Made by a program: the position numbers and the translations under genes | Notes under the pieces: generated by a model | What the model saw: the letters and a program-made list of their open reading frames with translations, nothing else | Database searches by the model: none | What the model was told of the DNA's origin: nothing | Part shown: positions 11,039 through 20,892 of the stretch, piece after piece | How the letters are laid out: each line of letters starts with the position of its first letter | Numbering within the stretch: position 1 is the first letter of the stretch | Source: Chryseobacterium sp. 3008163 | GTDB taxonomy: Bacteria > Bacteroidota > Bacteroidia > Flavobacteriales > Weeksellaceae | Reading direction: 5' to 3' | Length of the DNA: 64,000 bases | NCBI RefSeq assembly: GCF_003669035.1 | Contig: NZ_CP033070.1 | Span: forward strand, 4,278,001 to 4,342,000

Positions 11039-11415
11039 ATGAAAAGATTCTTGCCATACTATTTTCTATTTTCTACTTCGGTTTTTCTTCCGGAGCAGTT
11101 TTTAGCATGCATTATTGTATGAAAGAATTGGTTTCAGTGACTCAAAAATCTGATGATACCTGTAGCAAATGCGGAACGAAAGAAAAGAGAGACTGCTGCA
11201 AAACCGAAATAAAATTGGTGAAAGTTGAAGATTCTCAAAAATCAGATTTCTTGAAAATTGAATTTCTGCAAACTGTTTCAGAAATTCAAAATCATCAGTT
11301 TTTCTTTACAGACCAATCATTTTTAGCTACAAAATTCACTCAAATTCAGATCAATGCACCACCGGAAAACCGGCCGGTTCCGATCTTTATTCATCATTGT
11401 AATTTTAGAATTTAA
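11039..11415 (+). CDS. HYC_CC_PP family protein, N-terminus frame-broken
   Basis: Small exported protein. The intact frame starts only at 11107, inside the protein. Adding one A to the A4 run at 11042-11045 lets the ATG at 11039 encode a proper signal peptide (MKKILAILFSIFYFGF) that flows into SMHYCMKEL; the product is 125 residues. The three family landmarks are present: HYC in MHYC, CC in RDCCK, and PP in APPEN. Several further cysteines (CSKC) and histidines near the end suggest metal handling, and the next two genes are copper-linked families. The function is not established. Confidence 0.75.
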
Positions 11416-11512
11416 AATTTGTTAGTCGTTTGATATTCATATCATAATGAACGACATACTTTGTCGCATCATGCGATTTTCAAATTATTATTCAATCTAA
11501 AATCTTAAAACA

Positions 11513-11986
11513 ATGAAAAAATATATCATTACAGCCCTATTTTCTTTATTTGCAATCGTATCTGTCTCAGCTCAGCTAAAATCTGACACTCAGGTAACAA
11601 AGCTTTACCTAAACTATATTACCATCAAAAATGCGTTGGCTTCAGATAATGCCGACAAAACTTCTCAAGCTGCAACAGAGTTTATTAAAACTGCTTCAGC
11701 TATCGATTACAAAGTTCTTTCTGAAGGGAATGTGAGTACTCTGAAGAAAGATGCAACAGCGATTTCAAATGCTAAAGACATTGCGGCTCAAAGAGAGAGT
11801 TTCTTTAATCTTTCAGACAACATGATTGCTTTGGCGAAGCAGTTTAAAGTTTCAGAAAGTCCGATTTTCATTCAGTTTTGTCCGATGGCAGACGGAAGCT
11901 GGCTGAGCAACGAGAAAAAAATCATCAATCCTTATTACGGCAGCTCTATGCTTTCTTGTGGTTCTGTAAAATCAGAGATTAAATAA
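11513..11986 (+). CDS. DUF3347 domain-containing exported protein
   Basis: The 157-residue protein has a signal peptide (to VSAQ) followed by a helical domain and the typical DUF3347 end: QFCPMADGSWLSNEKKI and NPYYGSSMLSCG. This domain also occurs at the C-terminus of some metal efflux adaptor proteins, and the conserved Cys and Met residues are thought to bind copper. It sits between the HYC_CC_PP gene and the multicopper oxidase gene on the same strand, which favours a periplasmic copper-binding role. That role is inferred. Confidence 0.85.
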   Translation: MKKYIITALFSLFAIVSVSAQLKSDTQVTKLYLNYITIKNALASDNADKTSQAATEFIKTASAIDYKVLSEGNVSTLKKDATAISNAKDIAAQRESFFNLSDNMIALAKQFKVSESPIFIQFCPMADGSWLSNEKKIINPYYGSSMLSCGSVKSEIK

Positions 11987-12086
11987 ATATTGTATTTATT
12001 TGTAAAATAATCAGTTGAATATATTTAATTAAAATCTACTTTAATAGGTTAGATTAATATTCAGCTATAAAGAATTTTGAAATATT

Positions 12087-14879
12087 ATGAAAAAAATAAT
12101 AATGTTTCTGATGCTTTTGTTCTCTGTTTTCAGTTTTTCACAATCCGTTAAGACATATTTTACGTGTCCGATGGATAAAGATGTCATTGCATCAAAACCC
12201 GGTGACTGTCCTAAATGCGGAATGACTTTGATGATGAAAACCGTCGTCATAAAACCTAAGGTTACAGAAAAACCATCAGTAAAAAATATACCGAAAGCAA
12301 CAGTAAAATCAGAAATAAAAATCAAGGCTAAGAATAAGCCTGAGATTGCGAGAAAAGTTGAAGTTAAAAAAGTAAGCAGTGGTAAGAAATCTAATGAGAT
12401 TAATAAAACTCTAAGTGCTAAACCGATTTTAGATTCAAACACTCAAACTAAACCTCAGTCTCAATCTCAGTCTAAAATAAGCTACACTTGTCCGATGCAT
12501 CCTGAAGTCGTTTCCGACAAACTTGGGAAATGTCCAAAATGCGGAATGGATTTAGGAGAAGTTGAAAATAATGCTCAATTTGAGCCTGAACCTAAACCTG
12601 AGAAATCTGTTTTAAAAAGAAATTCCGAAAATGGAAAAATATCTTTTGGCGGAAAAACAGTTCGCTATGATTTATATGTAAAAGATACGATTGTCAATTT
12701 CACTGGAGAAAACCGCAGAGCAATCGCCGTAAATGGAAAATTACAGGCTCCGACTTTATATTTCACAGAAGGAGATACTGCAGAGATTTATCTTCATAAT
12801 ATGCTGAAGGAAAATACAGGTTTCCATTGGCATGGCGTGATTTTACCGAATGAGCACGACGGAGTTCCTTACCTGACAACAAAACCTGTGGAGCCCGGAG
12901 AAACTCATTTGTATAAATTCAGAGTTTCGCAGAACGGAACGTATTGGTATCATTCACACGAGGGTTTGCAGGAGCAAATCGGGATGAATGGAATTCTGGT
13001 TTTCAATAAAAGAGAAGGCGAGCCTAAAACGGAATACACAAAAGAAATTCCGGTGCTTTTAGGTGAATGGAGTGACGAAGATCCGATGCAGATTGCACGA
13101 AGGCTTCATATGGCGAATACCGATTGGTATGCAATTAAAAAAAATGCAGTCCAGAGTTACTGGGAAGCGATAAAATCCGGAAACTTCGGAACAAAAGCCC
13201 TGAATGAATGGAAGAGGATGGAAGCAATGGATGTAAGCGATGTCTATTACGATAAATTTCTGATCAACGGACTTCCAAGTTCTGAATATTCAAATCTAAA
13301 AGCGGGTGACAAAGTACGTTTGAGAGTCGCCAATGGAGGATCTTCTACTTATTTCTGGCTAAATTTCGGTGGCGGAAAAATAAAAGTAGTAGGAAATGAC
13401 GGAAATGATGTCGTCCCTGTAGAAGTAGATCGTCTGATTGTAGGCGTTTCGGAAACGTATGATATTGAAGTCACCATTCCAGAAAACAAAAGTTTTGAAT
13501 TTCGTGCGACGTCAGAAGACAGAATTGGTCACGCTTCTTTATGGTTAGGTTCAGGTGAGAAAATTGAAGTTCCCAATTTACCGAGATTAAAGCTTTTCGA
13601 GGGGATGAAAATGATGAACGGCATGATGAAGATGAGCGGAAATATGAAACCGATGAACATGGTCATGGGAAATCAGATGATGGACATGAATGAAGTGATG
13701 TATCCTGAACTTTCTGAAAGTCAGCGAAAAATGACGATGAAGCACATGAATGAAATGATGGGGATTAAAGAAAAAAAATCAGAAAAAGAAGCAGATCATT
13801 CTAATCACTCAGGAATGGATATGGAGGAAAAATCGATCAAAAGATTATCGTATAATATTTTAAAATCTCCCGAAAAAACAATTCTTCCTACAGAAAATGT
13901 TCGTGAAATGAAATTTACGCTGGAAGGAAATATGAATCATTATCTGTGGACTTTAGATAATAAAACGGTTACAGAGACCGATAAGATTTTAGTGAAAAAA
14001 GGAGAGGTTTTGCGAATTACTTTGTACAATAACTCGATGATGCGGCATCCGATGCATTTACACGGTCACGATTTTAGGCTGATCAATTCAAAAGGAGAAT
14101 ATTCACCCCTAAAAAATGTTGTAGATATTATGCCGATGGAAACCAATACGATTGAATTTGCAGCCAATCAAGATGGCGACTGGTTTTTTCACTGCCATAT
14201 TCTGTATCACATGATGGCGGGAATGGGAAGGATTTTCAGTTACGAAGACTCAAAACCTAATCCGCAGCTGCCCAACAGAAAGCTAGCCTGGAAAAGCTTT
14301 TTAAAAGATAACAGAATGATAAGTTCGATGGCCATGGTCGATCTTCACAGCAATAAAATGCATGCAGAAACGATGACAATGTTCGGACCGAGATGGGCAA
14401 ATCTGAATGAATTTCATTCGAATTGGGAGTTTGATCATTTTGACGGAAACTTTAAAGTCGGTCAGTTTTTAGGAAAATTTCAATGGGCGATTCCTTATGC
14501 AGGTTTGAGGATTCAAAAAAGTCATGAAATCATGGAGCGACAGATGGCTGAAGAAATGGGAGAAGATTTTAATGGAAAGAAAACCTGGTTCGGACAACAA
14601 AAAGCTTCGAAAAATAAGACTGTATTCATTATTGGAGCCCAATATATTTTGCCGATGCTGATCACGGCAGATGCAAGTGTTGATCACAATGGGAAAGTAT
14701 TATTGGAATTAAGCCGGGAAGATATTCCGATTTCCAGAAGATTGAGAGGGAATTTCAGTATCAATTCTGATGGAGAATTTACCTCGGGAATACGGTATAT
14801 TCTACAAAAATGGTTATCCGTTTCCGGAAATTATGACAATGAAATGGGCTGGGGTGGCGGAATTACGCTGACCTATTAA
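12087..14879 (+). CDS. Multicopper oxidase with N-terminal heavy-metal-binding modules and a C-terminal barrel-like region
   Basis: A 930-residue exported protein (signal peptide to FSFSQ). Two CPM...CPKCGM heavy-metal-binding modules lie at about 24-50 and 133-159, joined by a Lys-rich linker. Three cupredoxin domains follow: HWHG at about 245-248, YHSHEG near 290, then the type 1 and trinuclear-site motifs HPMHLHGHD near 654 and HCHILYH near 702. A Met-rich stretch (about 510-560) resembles the copper-binding segment of CopA/CueO proteins. After about residue 730 the sequence has alternating aromatic strands (FQWAIPYAGLRI, GGGITLTY end) that resemble the CopB outer-membrane protein. Likely role: periplasmic Cu(I) oxidation and copper tolerance. 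Confidence 0.85.
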   Translation: MKKIIMFLMLLFSVFSFSQSVKTYFTCPMDKDVIASKPGDCPKCGMTLMMKTVVIKPKVTEKPSVKNIPKATVKSEIKIKAKNKPEIARKVEVKKVSSGKKSNEINKTLSAKPILDSNTQTKPQSQSQSKISYTCPMHPEVVSDKLGKCPKCGMDLGEVENNAQFEPEPKPEKSVLKRNSENGKISFGGKTVRYDLYVKDTIVNFTGENRRAIAVNGKLQAPTLYFTEGDTAEIYLHNMLKENTGFHWHGVILPNEHDGVPYLTTKPVEPGETHLYKFRVSQNGTYWYHSHEGLQEQIGMNGILVFNKREGEPKTEYTKEIPVLLGEWSDEDPMQIARRLHMANTDWYAIKKNAVQSYWEAIKSGNFGTKALNEWKRMEAMDVSDVYYDKFLINGLPSSEYSNLKAGDKVRLRVANGGSSTYFWLNFGGGKIKVVGNDGNDVVPVEVDRLIVGVSETYDIEVTIPENKSFEFRATSEDRIGHASLWLGSGEKIEVPNLPRLKLFEGMKMMNGMMKMSGNMKPMNMVMGNQMMDMNEVMYPELSESQRKMTMKHMNEMMGIKEKKSEKEADHSNHSGMDMEEKSIKRLSYNILKSPEKTILPTENVREMKFTLEGNMNHYLWTLDNKTVTETDKILVKKGEVLRITLYNNSMMRHPMHLHGHDFRLINSKGEYSPLKNVVDIMPMETNTIEFAANQDGDWFFHCHILYHMMAGMGRIFSYEDSKPNPQLPNRKLAWKSFLKDNRMISSMAMVDLHSNKMHAETMTMFGPRWANLNEFHSNWEFDHFDGNFKVGQFLGKFQWAIPYAGLRIQKSHEIMERQMAEEMGEDFNGKKTWFGQQKASKNKTVFIIGAQYILPMLITADASVDHNGKVLLELSREDIPISRRLRGNFSINSDGEFTSGIRYILQKWLSVSGNYDNEMGWGGGITLTY

Positions 14880-14883
14880 ATAC

Positions 14884-14916
14884 AAAGGCTGCTTTAATTG
14901 TTAAGCAGCCTTTTTT
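14884..14916 (+). terminator. Terminator of the multicopper oxidase gene
   Basis: An 11-bp stem (14884-14894 with 14903-14913) with an 8-base loop is followed by a run of T. It begins five bases after the stop codon. Confidence 0.9.
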
Positions 14917-15012
14917 ATTTACTTGTTTTAAATTTCCTAAATATTTTAGAAGGAAAAGAATTGGCAGCCAGAGAATTGAAAAATCATATTTCCAGTTGTA
15001 GAATTTTCTCAA

Positions 15013-16099
15013 TCATTTTTGATTAGTACTTTCAGGAATTAATCTCATCACGAAGTTTCTTAAAGTATTTCCTTTTTCCCACTGAGAAATCTGCCCGATT
15101 TTCCAGCTGGTGTTAACGATATAATCAACTTTTTTCTTCTGGTATTTTGAAATTCTTCAAAAACTGAATTGAAATTTTTGTTATTTTCTAATAATTTTCC
15201 AAGCACATAAGCATCTTCAATCGACTGACACGCACCTTGCCCCATATTCGGAGTTGTTGCATGAGCTGCATCACCAATTAGACAAAGGTTTTTAGCAAAC
15301 CATTTTGGAATAGGAGCGAGGTCAATAATATCATTTAAAATAATATTTTCTGGTTTTGTTGCTTCCAAAATCTGTAAAACTAACGGATCAAAATCTCTGA
15401 AAGTTTTAGTTAAATCAGTATTTGCTGTGAAATTGTTTTCGTTGATTAAAGCGTACCAATACACTTTATTTTCAGAAAGCTTCACAAAACCAAAGCGTTT
15501 TCCCTTTCCCCATATTTCTAAAGCATGATGAAGATATTTTTCAGGAAGATTAAAATTGGTTAGTCCGCGCCAACATTTTTGTTTGGAATTTCTGATGGTT
15601 CCGGTTTCTAGAATTTGATTACGGACTTTAGAATGAATTCCATCTGCTCCAAAAACGATTTTGCTTTCGATTTCATTTCCGTTTTCAAAGTTTAAATGAT
15701 AATTTTCATTCTTCTCAATCTTTTGTAAACTGTGATGCAGCTGTAAATTTTCAAAGCCGATATTTGAAGCTAAAATATTCTGTAAATCTGCTCGGTGAAT
15801 GGCAACATTACAAGAATTAAATTTCTTTTCCAAAGCCAGAACATTCGTTGTTGAAATGGTTTTCAGTTTTTCATCCGTAATAAAAATTCCATGAATTTTG
15901 TTTCCAGCGTTTTCAATTTCTTCTTTTAATCCTAATTTCTCAAAATCTGCATTGCATTAACGGCCATCATAATTCCTGCTCCGACAGGTTTTATTTCCGG
16001 TGCAGATTCGTAAATGGTAAAGTCTAAATTTTGTTGCTTCAGAATATTTCCTAAAGTCAAACCGCCAATTCCGGCTCCGATGATTGAGATGTGATTCAT
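15013..16099 (-). CDS. FAD-dependent aromatic-ring-type monooxygenase, with two frame breaks
   Basis: PHBH/UbiH-fold flavoprotein. The intact central frame (15060-15833) holds GADGIHSKVR and GDAAHATTPNMGQG, the second FAD-binding motif. The N-terminus is in another frame from the ATG at 16099 and starts with the Rossmann motif IIGAGIGGLTLG; the A4 run at 15942-15945 needs one more base to connect it. The C-terminus also needs one more base, in the T6 run at 15130-15135, after which it reads on to a conventional end (FVMRLIPES) and a stop at 15013-15015. The restored protein is 362 residues, the normal length. The substrate is unknown. It starts seven bases after the preceding gene's stop. Confidence 0.8.
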
Positions 16100-16105
16100 T
16101 TAAAA

Positions 16106-16582
16106 TTATTGAAATTTAAAATAAGTTAAATCAAATTTTGTATTAGTGAAATCTAATATAATTCTATAATCGATCTTTGCTAGTCCTCTTTTCGAAAAAC
16201 CTTTTATTCTAATTTTATAGTCTACTTGTTGCTTTGAAATGTAATTAATTTCTTCCCAAACACACGGAAAATTTTCATTATTTCCAATTTTACTAATTTG
16301 TAAGATAGGTTGAGCTATATTGAAAATTTTACTTCTAGTAAGTAGAAAAATGTGGTTATCCAAAAGAATAATTGTTGATTTATTAATCTGGTAATTGTAA
16401 ACGGATTTACTACTTGATACATCAATATCGGTGTCAATATCACTTAGTTTGACAATTTTTTTTCCTGATAAAGATTCCAAAAATCTTTTCTCTTTATTCT
16501 TGTTATGATAGTGAGATACTAATTTTCCTGCGAAAATGATAAAAATTATTATTCCAAAAATTAAATAAATTTCCATATTCAA
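16106..16582 (-). CDS. Hypothetical protein with one N-terminal membrane helix
   Basis: A 158-residue protein with a single hydrophobic helix at about residues 4-20, then a soluble, beta-rich domain ending in hydrophobic strands. No family is recognised. A second ATG two codons in is an alternative start. It is transcribed ahead of the FAD monooxygenase gene with a six-base gap, so the two probably form one unit, starting just after the rpoD terminator. Confidence 0.6.
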   Translation of the reverse strand: MNMEIYLIFGIIIFIIFAGKLVSHYHNKNKEKRFLESLSGKKIVKLSDIDTDIDVSSSKSVYNYQINKSTIILLDNHIFLLTRSKIFNIAQPILQISKIGNNENFPCVWEEINYISKQQVDYKIRIKGFSKRGLAKIDYRIILDFTNTKFDLTYFKFQ

Positions 16583-16591
16583 ATATAAAAA

Positions 16592-16622
16592 AAGCGGAGC
16601 TTGAAAAATTCAAACTCCGCTT
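16592..16622 (-). terminator. Terminator of rpoD
   Basis: AAGCGGAG (16592-16599) pairs with CTCCGCTT (16615-16622). Read on the minus strand, the stem is followed by a T-run and lies 22 bases after the rpoD stop. Confidence 0.85.
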
Positions 16623-16643
16623 AATAATTATTTAAACTAAAAA

Positions 16644-17510
16644 TTATTTACCTAAATAAGACTTCAAAATCTTACTTCTGGTATTGTGTTTCAGTCTTTT
16701 GATTGCTTTTTCTTTGATCTGACGAACTCTTTCTCTTGTAAGGTCAAAAGTTTCACCGATTTCTTCCAAAGTCATTGGATGCTTACCGTTCAGTCCGAAA
16801 TATAATCTTACCAAATCAGCCTCTCTAGGAGTCAACGTGTTCAATGCTCTTTCAATTTCAATCTGAAGAGATTCAAGCATCAAATCTTTATCCGGGCTTG
16901 GAGATTCTCCGGAACGCAATACGTCATACAAGTTAGAATCTTCACCTTCTACCAATGGAGCATCCATCGACAGGTGTCTTCCGGAGTTTTTCATTGATTC
17001 TTTGATGTCTTCTTCACTCATGTCAAGAACTTCAGCCAATTCTTCCGGAGAAGGTGGTCTTTCGTTTTCTTGTTCAAGGTGAGCGTATGCTTTATTGATT
17101 TTGTTTATCGAACCAATTTTGTTCAGCGGTAATCTTACAATTCTCGACTGCTCAGCCAAAGCCTGTAAAATCGACTGACGAATCCACCATACGGCGTAAG
17201 AGATAAATTTAAAACCTCTTGTTTCATCATATCTTTTTGCAGCTTTCATCAATCCTAAATTCCCTTCGTTGATTAAATCGGGAAGAGAAAGACCCTGGTT
17301 TTGGTACTGTTTTGATACTGAAACTACGAAACGAAGGTTGGCTTTAATCAATTTTTCCAATGCGACTCTATCGCCGGCGCGGATTTTTTGTGCCAAATCT
17401 ACCTCTTCGTCTGCGGTAATCAATTCTACTTTACCAATTTCCTGCAAATACTTGTCTAGTGAAGCGGTTTCCCTGTTGGTAACCTGCTTGGTTATTTTTA
17501 ATTGTCTCAT
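16644..17510 (-). CDS. rpoD: Primary RNA polymerase sigma factor RpoD/SigA
   Basis: The 288-residue housekeeping sigma factor lacks region 1.1, as is usual in Bacteroidota. Region 1.2 lies at about 17-45, region 2 (with [18 protein letters not shown] and [10 protein letters not shown]) at about 55-125, region 3 in the middle, and region 4 with [14 protein letters not shown] helix-turn-helix and [16 protein letters not shown] near the end. Region 2.4/4.2 of this protein recognises TAnnTTTG and TTG elements, consistent with the promoters marked in this window. Monocistronic, bounded by its own terminator. Confidence 0.97.
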   Translation of the reverse strand: MRQLKITKQVTNRETASLDKYLQEIGKVELITADEEVDLAQKIRAGDRVALEKLIKANLRFVVSVSKQYQNQGLSLPDLINEGNLGLMKAAKRYDETRGFKFISYAVWWIRQSILQALAEQSRIVRLPLNKIGSINKINKAYAHLEQENERPPSPEELAEVLDMSEEDIKESMKNSGRHLSMDAPLVEGEDSNLYDVLRSGESPSPDKDLMLESLQIEIERALNTLTPREADLVRLYFGLNGKHPMTLEEIGETFDLTRERVRQIKEKAIKRLKHNTRSKILKSYLGK

Positions 17511-17523
17511 TTATCGTTATTCT

Positions 17524-17531
17524 CAAAAATA
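17524..17531 (-). promoter_or_regulatory. -7 promoter box of rpoD
   Basis: The minus strand reads TATTTTTG, a perfect TAnnTTTG match, ending 14 bases before the rpoD ATG. A TATAAT-like stretch lies about 20 bases further upstream. Confidence 0.5.
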
Positions 17532-17691
17532 GAGTTACTGTATATTATACGTTTGAAACGATCAAAAGGTTACACATGTTTTAATTATTTTTTATTTAAT
17601 TAAAATAATGCTGGATTTTTAGTTGTAAATTATGGCTCATGTTTTTATAAATGAGAAATGATGTGTTACTTTTTAGCCAAGTATTTTCAGT

Positions 17692-17822
17692 TACGTCACT
17701 TCGAGTAGCTTTCAAAAAAGCGTATCGAGAAGTTTTTGATCAATGACTGAATTTGTTAGAAGTTCATGGGTTCTCGATACATTTTTCTACGTTTCACTCC
17801 GAAAAACACTCGAACTGACGGA
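17692..17822. repeat. REP-like imperfect inverted repeat
   Basis: The left arm begins CGTCACTTCGAGTAG and later has GTATCGAGAA; the right arm, read in reverse, begins CGTCAGTTCGAGTG and has GTATCGAGAA at the matching place. The whole can fold into a long imperfect hairpin. It resembles an intergenic palindromic unit or a small miniature transposable element. Confidence 0.55.
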
Positions 17823-17911
17823 ACAAAAAAAGTGAAACCGAAGTCTCACTTTATATAATTGATAACGAATTAAAAATTGATTTTTAAAATTCACTCATTC
17901 ATTATTGACAC

Positions 17912-18703
17912 TTAAAAAAGATCATTCAATACTTTAGCCAGTCTCAAGCCTCCGTAAAGAAGCTGTCTTTCCATGGTATCGTTGAATTTGTATTGATAAT
18001 CGTAACTCAATTTTGAGTCATTCGGAGTTTGTGCATAGATTTTATTGGCAATCTGATGAGAATCGTATAACCAGTTTTCTAATGTTCCTGATTGAATTTG
18101 CTTTACTTCATCTTTCGTTTTAATATCCAAAAGCTTTGCATATTCTGTATAGCTATATTTTTGTGAATCAACCAACTTTCCATCCCAAACTGAGTGTAGA
18201 TTTGTTTTATCTCCAAAATAAGTAACGTTAATTTTATTTCCTCCCAAATCTTCAGATCTTCCTGTATGCATTGGCTGTGCTAAATCTCCCATCATATGAA
18301 TAAGGAAAATCAAAGCAATTTTTCTGTCTTTTTCAGAAGTTTTTTCGTCTTTGATTTGTGAAGATAACGTTTTAATCTGCGAATATAGGCTTGGTCCTGA
18401 CTGAGCTTTCAGATTTTTTTCAAATGATGTGAAATCTGCTTGTGGATCAATGTTCACATAATGCCATACTGAAGTCTGCTTCCACACTCCTGTAGTGTCA
18501 GACTTGATAAAATCTGGCCAGTTTGCCCAATACGCCAAACGTTCTTGCCCCATCATTTTTCTTATTTCCCTTCTTGCCTTACCAGATAAGTGGTTTTCTG
18601 CAATCTCTGCAATTACTCGGTGACCTGTCAATCCCCACGCAAAAGAATATACTGAGCTGGAGATCATTAATAAAAGCAGCATTTTAGAATAAATACTTTT
18701 CAT
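17912..18703 (-). CDS. S1/P1 family nuclease
   Basis: Zinc-dependent nuclease acting on single-stranded nucleic acid, exported to the periplasm or outside. The 263-residue sequence has a signal peptide to about residue 22, after which the mature protein starts with W-G as the family requires (the tryptophan amino group binds zinc). Further zinc ligands are visible in GHR near 28, HYVN, and HMMGDLAQPMH. Length is typical. It stands alone, reading toward rpoD. Confidence 0.93.
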   Translation of the reverse strand: MKSIYSKMLLLLMISSSVYSFAWGLTGHRVIAEIAENHLSGKARREIRKMMGQERLAYWANWPDFIKSDTTGVWKQTSVWHYVNIDPQADFTSFEKNLKAQSGPSLYSQIKTLSSQIKDEKTSEKDRKIALIFLIHMMGDLAQPMHTGRSEDLGGNKINVTYFGDKTNLHSVWDGKLVDSQKYSYTEYAKLLDIKTKDEVKQIQSGTLENWLYDSHQIANKIYAQTPNDSKLSYDYQYKFNDTMERQLLYGGLRLAKVLNDLF

Positions 18704-18972
18704 TTTTTAATAATAATTTTAGATGGCAAAGATAGGATAGACTTTTCAAAATCAGAGTAAAATCGGAATATTTTCTTGTGATATTTATTGATTGTTAAAT
18801 AAATTTAATCTGTCTTATTTTAATTAAAAAAACTGTTGTTTTACTTATTAAATTCTAAATTTATCACTAAATTGGATTAACAAAATATTTAGACATTTGT
18901 AAAAGAATATTTTTTCAAATTTGAGAGATATATTATCTTTACACTAACAACCAAAATCACGAATCACAAAGT

Positions 18973-19914
18973 ATGTACGACAATAGCATTGTAGATATGC
19001 ATTATAACAAACTGCAGACAGATTTTAAAGCTGAAGCGGTTGCCGTCAATCTCCTGAAATACCATCGGGCAGTAAGCAATATTTTTATCGACAGGATCGG
19101 AAGTAACGACCGGGCTTATTTAAAGGATATCAAAAGTATTTCTAGTCAATATCTTGGTTTTGATGAAGAAGTTCTAAGCATAAAAACCTATAGAGAAGGT
19201 ATTTATGACTATTTACCTGAAGGACTTTTTCACCCGCCATCACTTAACACTTCAAGAAAAAATGTTGAAAGTGTAGTAAATGAAATCCGAAAGCAAAAAC
19301 GAGTAGAAGAGGATGCACGAAAATTTTTCATGCCTTTCGAACTTGAAATTTTCTTCACAGAAATCGGCGCTTTGCTGAAAGAATACGATTTTGATCTCGC
19401 AAGCGATACCGATTCACTTTTGACGGTGTTTTCAGAGCTTTGGCCGGTTGTAAAGATGCTTGATAAAAAGAATGCGTATATTTTTATTCATATTTTACCT
19501 TTTTTCCATCAGATAAGAGGCGATAAAAAATGGTTCGAGCGTTGTATGAATTCATTTTTAGGAGTTCCTGTAGAAATTACTTTTACTCCAAATGTTATCG
19601 ACAGAATTGAGGAAGAAGACGATTCTATTTTGTTGGGGAACTCAAGATTAGGCGTAACGTACATCCCAAGTGGAAAACATATGGATGGAGAAAGAAATTG
19701 GATCGTCAATGTAGGCCCGATTCCGTATGATGAAATGAAAAAGTATATTCCAGGGAATTCTTTCAGAAAAGTTCTTCAGGCTCTGTACGATTATTGTTTA
19801 CCGGTACACGTAGATATTGAAGAAAATTTTGTCACCGAAAAGAAAGAATATTCGTTTATGCTGGAAGATAACGAAAGAAATTCTAACAGGCTAGGTTTCT
19901 CTACTTTTCTGTAA
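18973..19914 (+). CDS. tssG: Type VI secretion system (subtype iii) TssG-like baseplate protein
   Basis: A soluble 313-residue protein. The C-terminal part has the TssG-like pattern of a short SRLGVTYI strand, VNVGPIPYDEMKKYIPG, and a final DYCLPVHVDIEE strand. TssG forms the baseplate wedge with TssF in contractile secretion systems. The identification rests on this C-terminal pattern and on the next two genes (TssN, TssK); the N-terminal 200 residues are not diagnostic by eye. It is the first gene of a three-gene unit. Confidence 0.6.
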   Translation: MYDNSIVDMHYNKLQTDFKAEAVAVNLLKYHRAVSNIFIDRIGSNDRAYLKDIKSISSQYLGFDEEVLSIKTYREGIYDYLPEGLFHPPSLNTSRKNVESVVNEIRKQKRVEEDARKFFMPFELEIFFTEIGALLKEYDFDLASDTDSLLTVFSELWPVVKMLDKKNAYIFIHILPFFHQIRGDKKWFERCMNSFLGVPVEITFTPNVIDRIEEEDDSILLGNSRLGVTYIPSGKHMDGERNWIVNVGPIPYDEMKKYIPGNSFRKVLQALYDYCLPVHVDIEENFVTEKKEYSFMLEDNERNSNRLGFSTFL

Positions 19915-19967
19915 AATATTTTATTATATTTACAATCATCAATCACAATCATTATTAATTGAATTAA

Positions 19968-20867
19968 ATGGAATTTTCATCAGTAAAAGGTGTATTTTTA
20001 AGATTTATATTAGTGCCACTATTGGCGGTAATTATGATGGGCATCATGGGTGCCATCAGACGAAATCAGCCTGCAATTAAAATTAAGGTTATTATCATCT
20101 ATGTTTTGCTATGCAGTTTGTGCCTGGCAATTCCAGGTTTTTTTGGATTCTCAAGGAATTTATTTAATCCTTATTGGTACTTGATTTCGCAGGCGATCTA
20201 CTTATTATTAGGAATCTTTCATGTTAATTTAATGCATCGATTCTTTAGAAAACATATTCAGTCATTTGGCTTAAGCGTTTTATTTGAATCTGTACTTTCG
20301 ATCACATGTGTTCTTTTGGGAGCTTACTTATTCGTACTCATTTTCACTTGGATCAGTAAAGATCAGGGATATCCGATTATGTCTGCGACCAGTGCTTTGA
20401 TCTTTTTTGTACCTATGGTATTTCACTACTGCTACATTCAGTTTATCAGTATTCCGGTTGATATTTATAAAACCTGGAAATATTCTCCAGATCAGAAACC
20501 ACCGGATTTTGAAGGAGCAGATTTTGACCGATTAATGGTTTTAAATGTTGAATTGAGCAAGAATCTTGAAGATGCCAACCGATTTAGAATTAAAGCTAAA
20601 ACTTTACCGACAGGAGTCACTTTCGGAGACTGGTTTTTCCGTGTGGTAGACGATTACAATCATAAAAATCCGAAATCAATCATTCACTTGTCAGACGAAG
20701 CGAAAGAATCATATTACTGGATATTTTACACCAAAAAATCTTTTTTCAGTTTCAGAAAATACATCGATTTTGATCAGGATATCAACACCAACAGTATTTC
20801 TGAAAATGAAGTGGTCATCTGTAAAAGGGTGATTCAGCATGAGGAAGAAGGAAAAAGAAAAGCATAA
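19968..20867 (+). CDS. tssN: TssN family type VI secretion protein
   Basis: TssN is a membrane component found only in the Bacteroidota T6SS-iii and is thought to take the place of part of the TssJLM membrane complex. The 299-residue protein has about five hydrophobic helices in the first 160 residues and a cytoplasmic C-terminal domain with FGDWFFRVVDDYN and SYYWIFYTKKSFF. It lies 53 bases after the TssG-like gene and 25 bases before tssK. Confidence 0.8.
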   Translation: MEFSSVKGVFLRFILVPLLAVIMMGIMGAIRRNQPAIKIKVIIIYVLLCSLCLAIPGFFGFSRNLFNPYWYLISQAIYLLLGIFHVNLMHRFFRKHIQSFGLSVLFESVLSITCVLLGAYLFVLIFTWISKDQGYPIMSATSALIFFVPMVFHYCYIQFISIPVDIYKTWKYSPDQKPPDFEGADFDRLMVLNVELSKNLEDANRFRIKAKTLPTGVTFGDWFFRVVDDYNHKNPKSIIHLSDEAKESYYWIFYTKKSFFSFRKYIDFDQDINTNSISENEVVICKRVIQHEEEGKRKA

Positions 20868-20892
20868 TCACAAATTTTAAAAAAGTATTACT

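Larger units (their letters stand above)
17511..17911. other. 401-bp intergenic region between rpoD and the S1/P1 nuclease gene
   Basis: It holds the rpoD promoter near 17524 and an imperfect inverted repeat at about 17692-17822. No coding sequence is seen. Confidence 0.7.

Noticed and set aside
18896..18941. Promoter for the T6SS unit
   Set aside because: TATCTTTA is near the start, but the available TTTG elements are 10 or 34 bases away, not the usual 17-23.
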